This document shows positions 6,162 through 7,883 of a stretch of DNA of 7,883 nt, one piece after another. Numbering within the stretch: the stretch's first letter is position 1; each line of letters begins with the position of its first letter. Origin of the DNA: Chlorobiota bacterium (GTDB lineage: Bacteria; Bacteroidota; Ignavibacteria; Ignavibacteriales; Ignavibacteriaceae); the NCBI GenBank assembly GCA_008363265.1, contig RHKR01000144.1:1-7883 (forward strand). Direction: 5' to 3'. The notes under the pieces were generated by a model. That model saw only the letters and a program-made list of their open reading frames with translations. It had not been told where the DNA came from and searched no databases. The position numbers and the translations under genes are program-made.

Positions 6162-7751
6162 ATGGAAAATAAAGTAGTTAAGTTATTGCTGATAATAGTT
6201 ATACTCCTTTCACTTCTAATGATTTATGAAAGGTTTTCCGGAGGTTTATCCATTTCTTCACTTGGGGCACAAAACAAAATTGACGAGGTCTACGATCTTA
6301 TTAAAGATATCTATGTGGATGAAGTCGAAGATTCCGCCATCAGCCGGAGGGCCATCGAAGGAATACTCTCGGGACTCGACCCCCACAGTGTTTATCTTTC
6401 TCAGGATGAGGTCAGCAGTAACGAAGAAGAGATGAAAGGTGAATTCGAGGGGATAGGGATCGAATTTCAGATGATCGATGACACGGTTAACATTATCAGT
6501 GTGATGGCGGGTGGTCCGAGTGAGAAAGCCGGGTTACTTCCCGGTGACAAGTTAGTCGCGATTGACAAGGATTCTGCCACCGGTATTTCAACAGATGCCA
6601 TACGTAAGAAGATAAAGGGGAAGTCAGGGTCTAAAGTGACTGTATCAGTTGTCAGATATGGGAGCAAAGACCTGAAACTAATTCAGATCACCAGGGGGAA
6701 GATACCTGTAAAATCGGTAACCGCCGGCTTTATGCTCAATAAGAATACCGGCTACATGAACATAGTCCGTTTTGCTGAAAAAACCTCCACAGAAGTTCTG
6801 GATATGTTGAATACACTCCGAGCCAAGGGTATGTCCCGGATCGTGCTTGATCTAAGGAACAATCCGGGAGGATATCTGCAGGAAGCAGTTAAAATTGCGG
6901 ATTATTTTATCGATGGATCAAAAGTGATCGTTTCCACACGTGGACGTATCTCACAGGCAAATGAGGTTTTCAAAGCTGAAAAAGAATACGTTTATGAGAA
7001 GATGCCATTGGTGATCCTTATAAACAGGTCGAGTGCTTCAGCATCAGAGATTCTTGCCGGGGCTATTCAGGATTGGGACAGGGGTCTGGTAATCGGGGAA
7101 AGGAGTTTTGGCAAGGGATTGGTTCAGCAACAGATCGATCTCTCCGACGGATCCGCCGTGCGCCTTACTATTGCCAAGTATTTTACCCCACTCGGAAGAT
7201 CAATCCAGCGGCATTACGACGACCGTGAGGAGTATTATGATGAGTTGTCACACCGGGAGGAAGAAGATTCGCTTGCAGCAGCAGGAAAAGATATCACGTC
7301 CGGCCTCCCTGCTTTTCTTACTCCCAAAAAGCGAAAAGTTCTTGGTGGAGGAGGAATCTCACCTGATTATAAATCAGGAAGTTATGACAATTCAAGAGGT
7401 TCAGCGGCATTGCTGAGAAGCAATTATTATTCACAGGTCTCGTTGGCCTGGTTTGAGATCAACGGTGACAAAATCAGATCAGACTTTAAAACCGCTGAGG
7501 ATTTTAATTCCAAATTCGAATTTACACCGGCCGATGTTCAGTTTTTCCGTACATTTGCGGCAGGATTCGGGTCTGTGAACGAATTGACCGGGGATGACAT
7601 ATTTCTAAACCGGATCAAAGCGGAGATCGCGAGATATATCTGGCAACAGCAGGGCTTCTTTTTTGTGTATATGATGAAGGACGAGACGGTATTAACGGCT
7701 CTCTCCATGCTTGATAAAGCCGCGGAACTGGCCTCATTAAAACAGGAGTAG
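6162..7751 (+). CDS. ctpA: S41 C-terminal processing protease with PDZ domain
   Basis: CtpA/Prc-type serine proteases cut periplasmic or envelope proteins from their C-termini, using a PDZ domain to capture the tail. The 529-residue protein has one N-terminal hydrophobic segment (VVKLLLIIVILLSLLMIY, about 5-22) that should anchor it with the enzyme outside the membrane. A helical N-terminal part holds EGILSGLDPHSVYLS (66-80). The PDZ domain spans about 94-180 with GIGIEF (97-102), GPSEKAGLLPGD (118-129) and ITRGKIPV (176-183). The protease core carries LDLRNNPGG (229-237), SASASEILAGAIQD (291-304) with nucleophile Ser293, and GERSFGKGLVQQ (312-323) with base Lys318 and Gln322; the Ser-Lys spacing of 25 agrees with E. 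coli Prc and algal CtpA. GGGGISPDY (395-403) and a C-terminal extension of roughly 120 residues follow, as in long Bacteroidota-type members. It starts 10 bases after the glycosyltransferase stop without a clear Shine-Dalgarno sequence. Confidence 0.95.
   Translation: MENKVVKLLLIIVILLSLLMIYERFSGGLSISSLGAQNKIDEVYDLIKDIYVDEVEDSAISRRAIEGILSGLDPHSVYLSQDEVSSNEEEMKGEFEGIGIEFQMIDDTVNIISVMAGGPSEKAGLLPGDKLVAIDKDSATGISTDAIRKKIKGKSGSKVTVSVVRYGSKDLKLIQITRGKIPVKSVTAGFMLNKNTGYMNIVRFAEKTSTEVLDMLNTLRAKGMSRIVLDLRNNPGGYLQEAVKIADYFIDGSKVIVSTRGRISQANEVFKAEKEYVYEKMPLVILINRSSASASEILAGAIQDWDRGLVIGERSFGKGLVQQQIDLSDGSAVRLTIAKYFTPLGRSIQRHYDDREEYYDELSHREEEDSLAAAGKDITSGLPAFLTPKKRKVLGGGGISPDYKSGSYDNSRGSAALLRSNYYSQVSLAWFEINGDKIRSDFKTAEDFNSKFEFTPADVQFFRTFAAGFGSVNELTGDDIFLNRIKAEIARYIWQQQGFFFVYMMKDETVLTALSMLDKAAELASLKQE
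7744..7748 (+). promoter_or_regulatory. Shine-Dalgarno sequence of the hexapeptide-repeat gene
   Basis: AGGAG, embedded in the last codons of the S41 protease gene, stands 6 bases before the ATG at 7755. Together with the homology starting right at that ATG it fixes the start of the final gene. Confidence 0.75.
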
Positions 7752-7754
7752 ATC

Positions 7755-7883
7755 ATGAGAAAATGTGGGTATACAAATCTGCCTTACAATGGTAAAATGC
7801 CCGTAATTGGAGAAGAAGTGTTCATAGCCGATGGAGTCCGTCTGATAGGCGATGTTGTTATCGGCAACCGTTCATCAATCTGG
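7755..7883 (+). CDS. Gamma-carbonic-anhydrase-like hexapeptide-repeat protein, N-terminal part (3' end outside window)
   Basis: Forty-three codons are visible from the ATG at 7755, and the frame stays open to the window end. The translated start contains YNGKMPVIGEEVFIADGVRL (residues 11-30), followed by IGDVVIGNRSSIW. This is the usual opening of the gamma-carbonic-anhydrase-like family (YrdA/PaaY type), whose left-handed beta-helix is built from hexapeptide turns, here seen as IADGVR, LIGDVV and IGNRSS. Family members form cytoplasmic trimers. Some are metal-dependent carbonic anhydrases, many have other or unknown roles, and the histidine ligands that would separate these lie beyond the window. 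The gene starts 3 bases after the protease stop with a good AGGAG, so it probably belongs to the same transcript. Confidence 0.85.
   Translation, partial: MRKCGYTNLPYNGKMPVIGEEVFIADGVRLIGDVVIGNRSSIW

Overview
The window is a tightly packed stretch in which all nine recognisable protein-coding genes lie on the + strand. Neighbouring genes overlap by 1 to 17 bases or are separated by at most about 30. No rRNA, tRNA, CRISPR array, insertion sequence or clear promoter or terminator was seen. No stretch over 300 bases lacks a gene, so the segment reads like the middle of one long operon cut at both ends. The gene content suggests a member of the Bacteroidota/Chlorobiota/Ignavibacteriota group: a DUF2279-type envelope protein and a long S41 processing protease with the C-terminal extension common in that group. 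That placement is inference from family knowledge only.

Layout: (1) chromosome segregation: the 3' end of scpA (1-233) and complete scpB (226-867), the two non-SMC subunits of bacterial condensin. (2) A 23S rRNA pseudouridine synthase of the RsuA/RluB family (851-1570). (3) A dacB-like D-Ala-D-Ala carboxypeptidase/endopeptidase (PBP4, peptidase S13) whose body is open from 1600 to 2946. Its export signal lies in another reading frame (1542-1646), and its third active-site motif reads KPG instead of KTG. (4) Class II lysyl-tRNA synthetase lysS (2956-4464, TTG start). (5) A secreted DUF2279-like protein (4464-5408, GTG start) with a strong 13-bp perfect inverted repeat inside its signal-peptide coding region. 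(6) A family 2 glycosyltransferase (5405-6151, TTG start). (7) A membrane-anchored S41 C-terminal processing protease with a PDZ domain (6162-7751). (8) The first 43 codons of a gamma-carbonic-anhydrase-like left-handed beta-helix protein (7755 to the window end).

The genes mix housekeeping information processing (scpAB, rluB, lysS) with cell-envelope functions (dacB, DUF2279, glycosyltransferase, ctpA). Tight packing and stop/start overlaps suggest translational coupling, with clear Shine-Dalgarno sequences only before lysS and the last gene. I see no sign of a wholly new system. The points most worth a second look are the broken and variant dacB and the two perfect hairpins near gene junctions (4509-4543 and 6120-6142).
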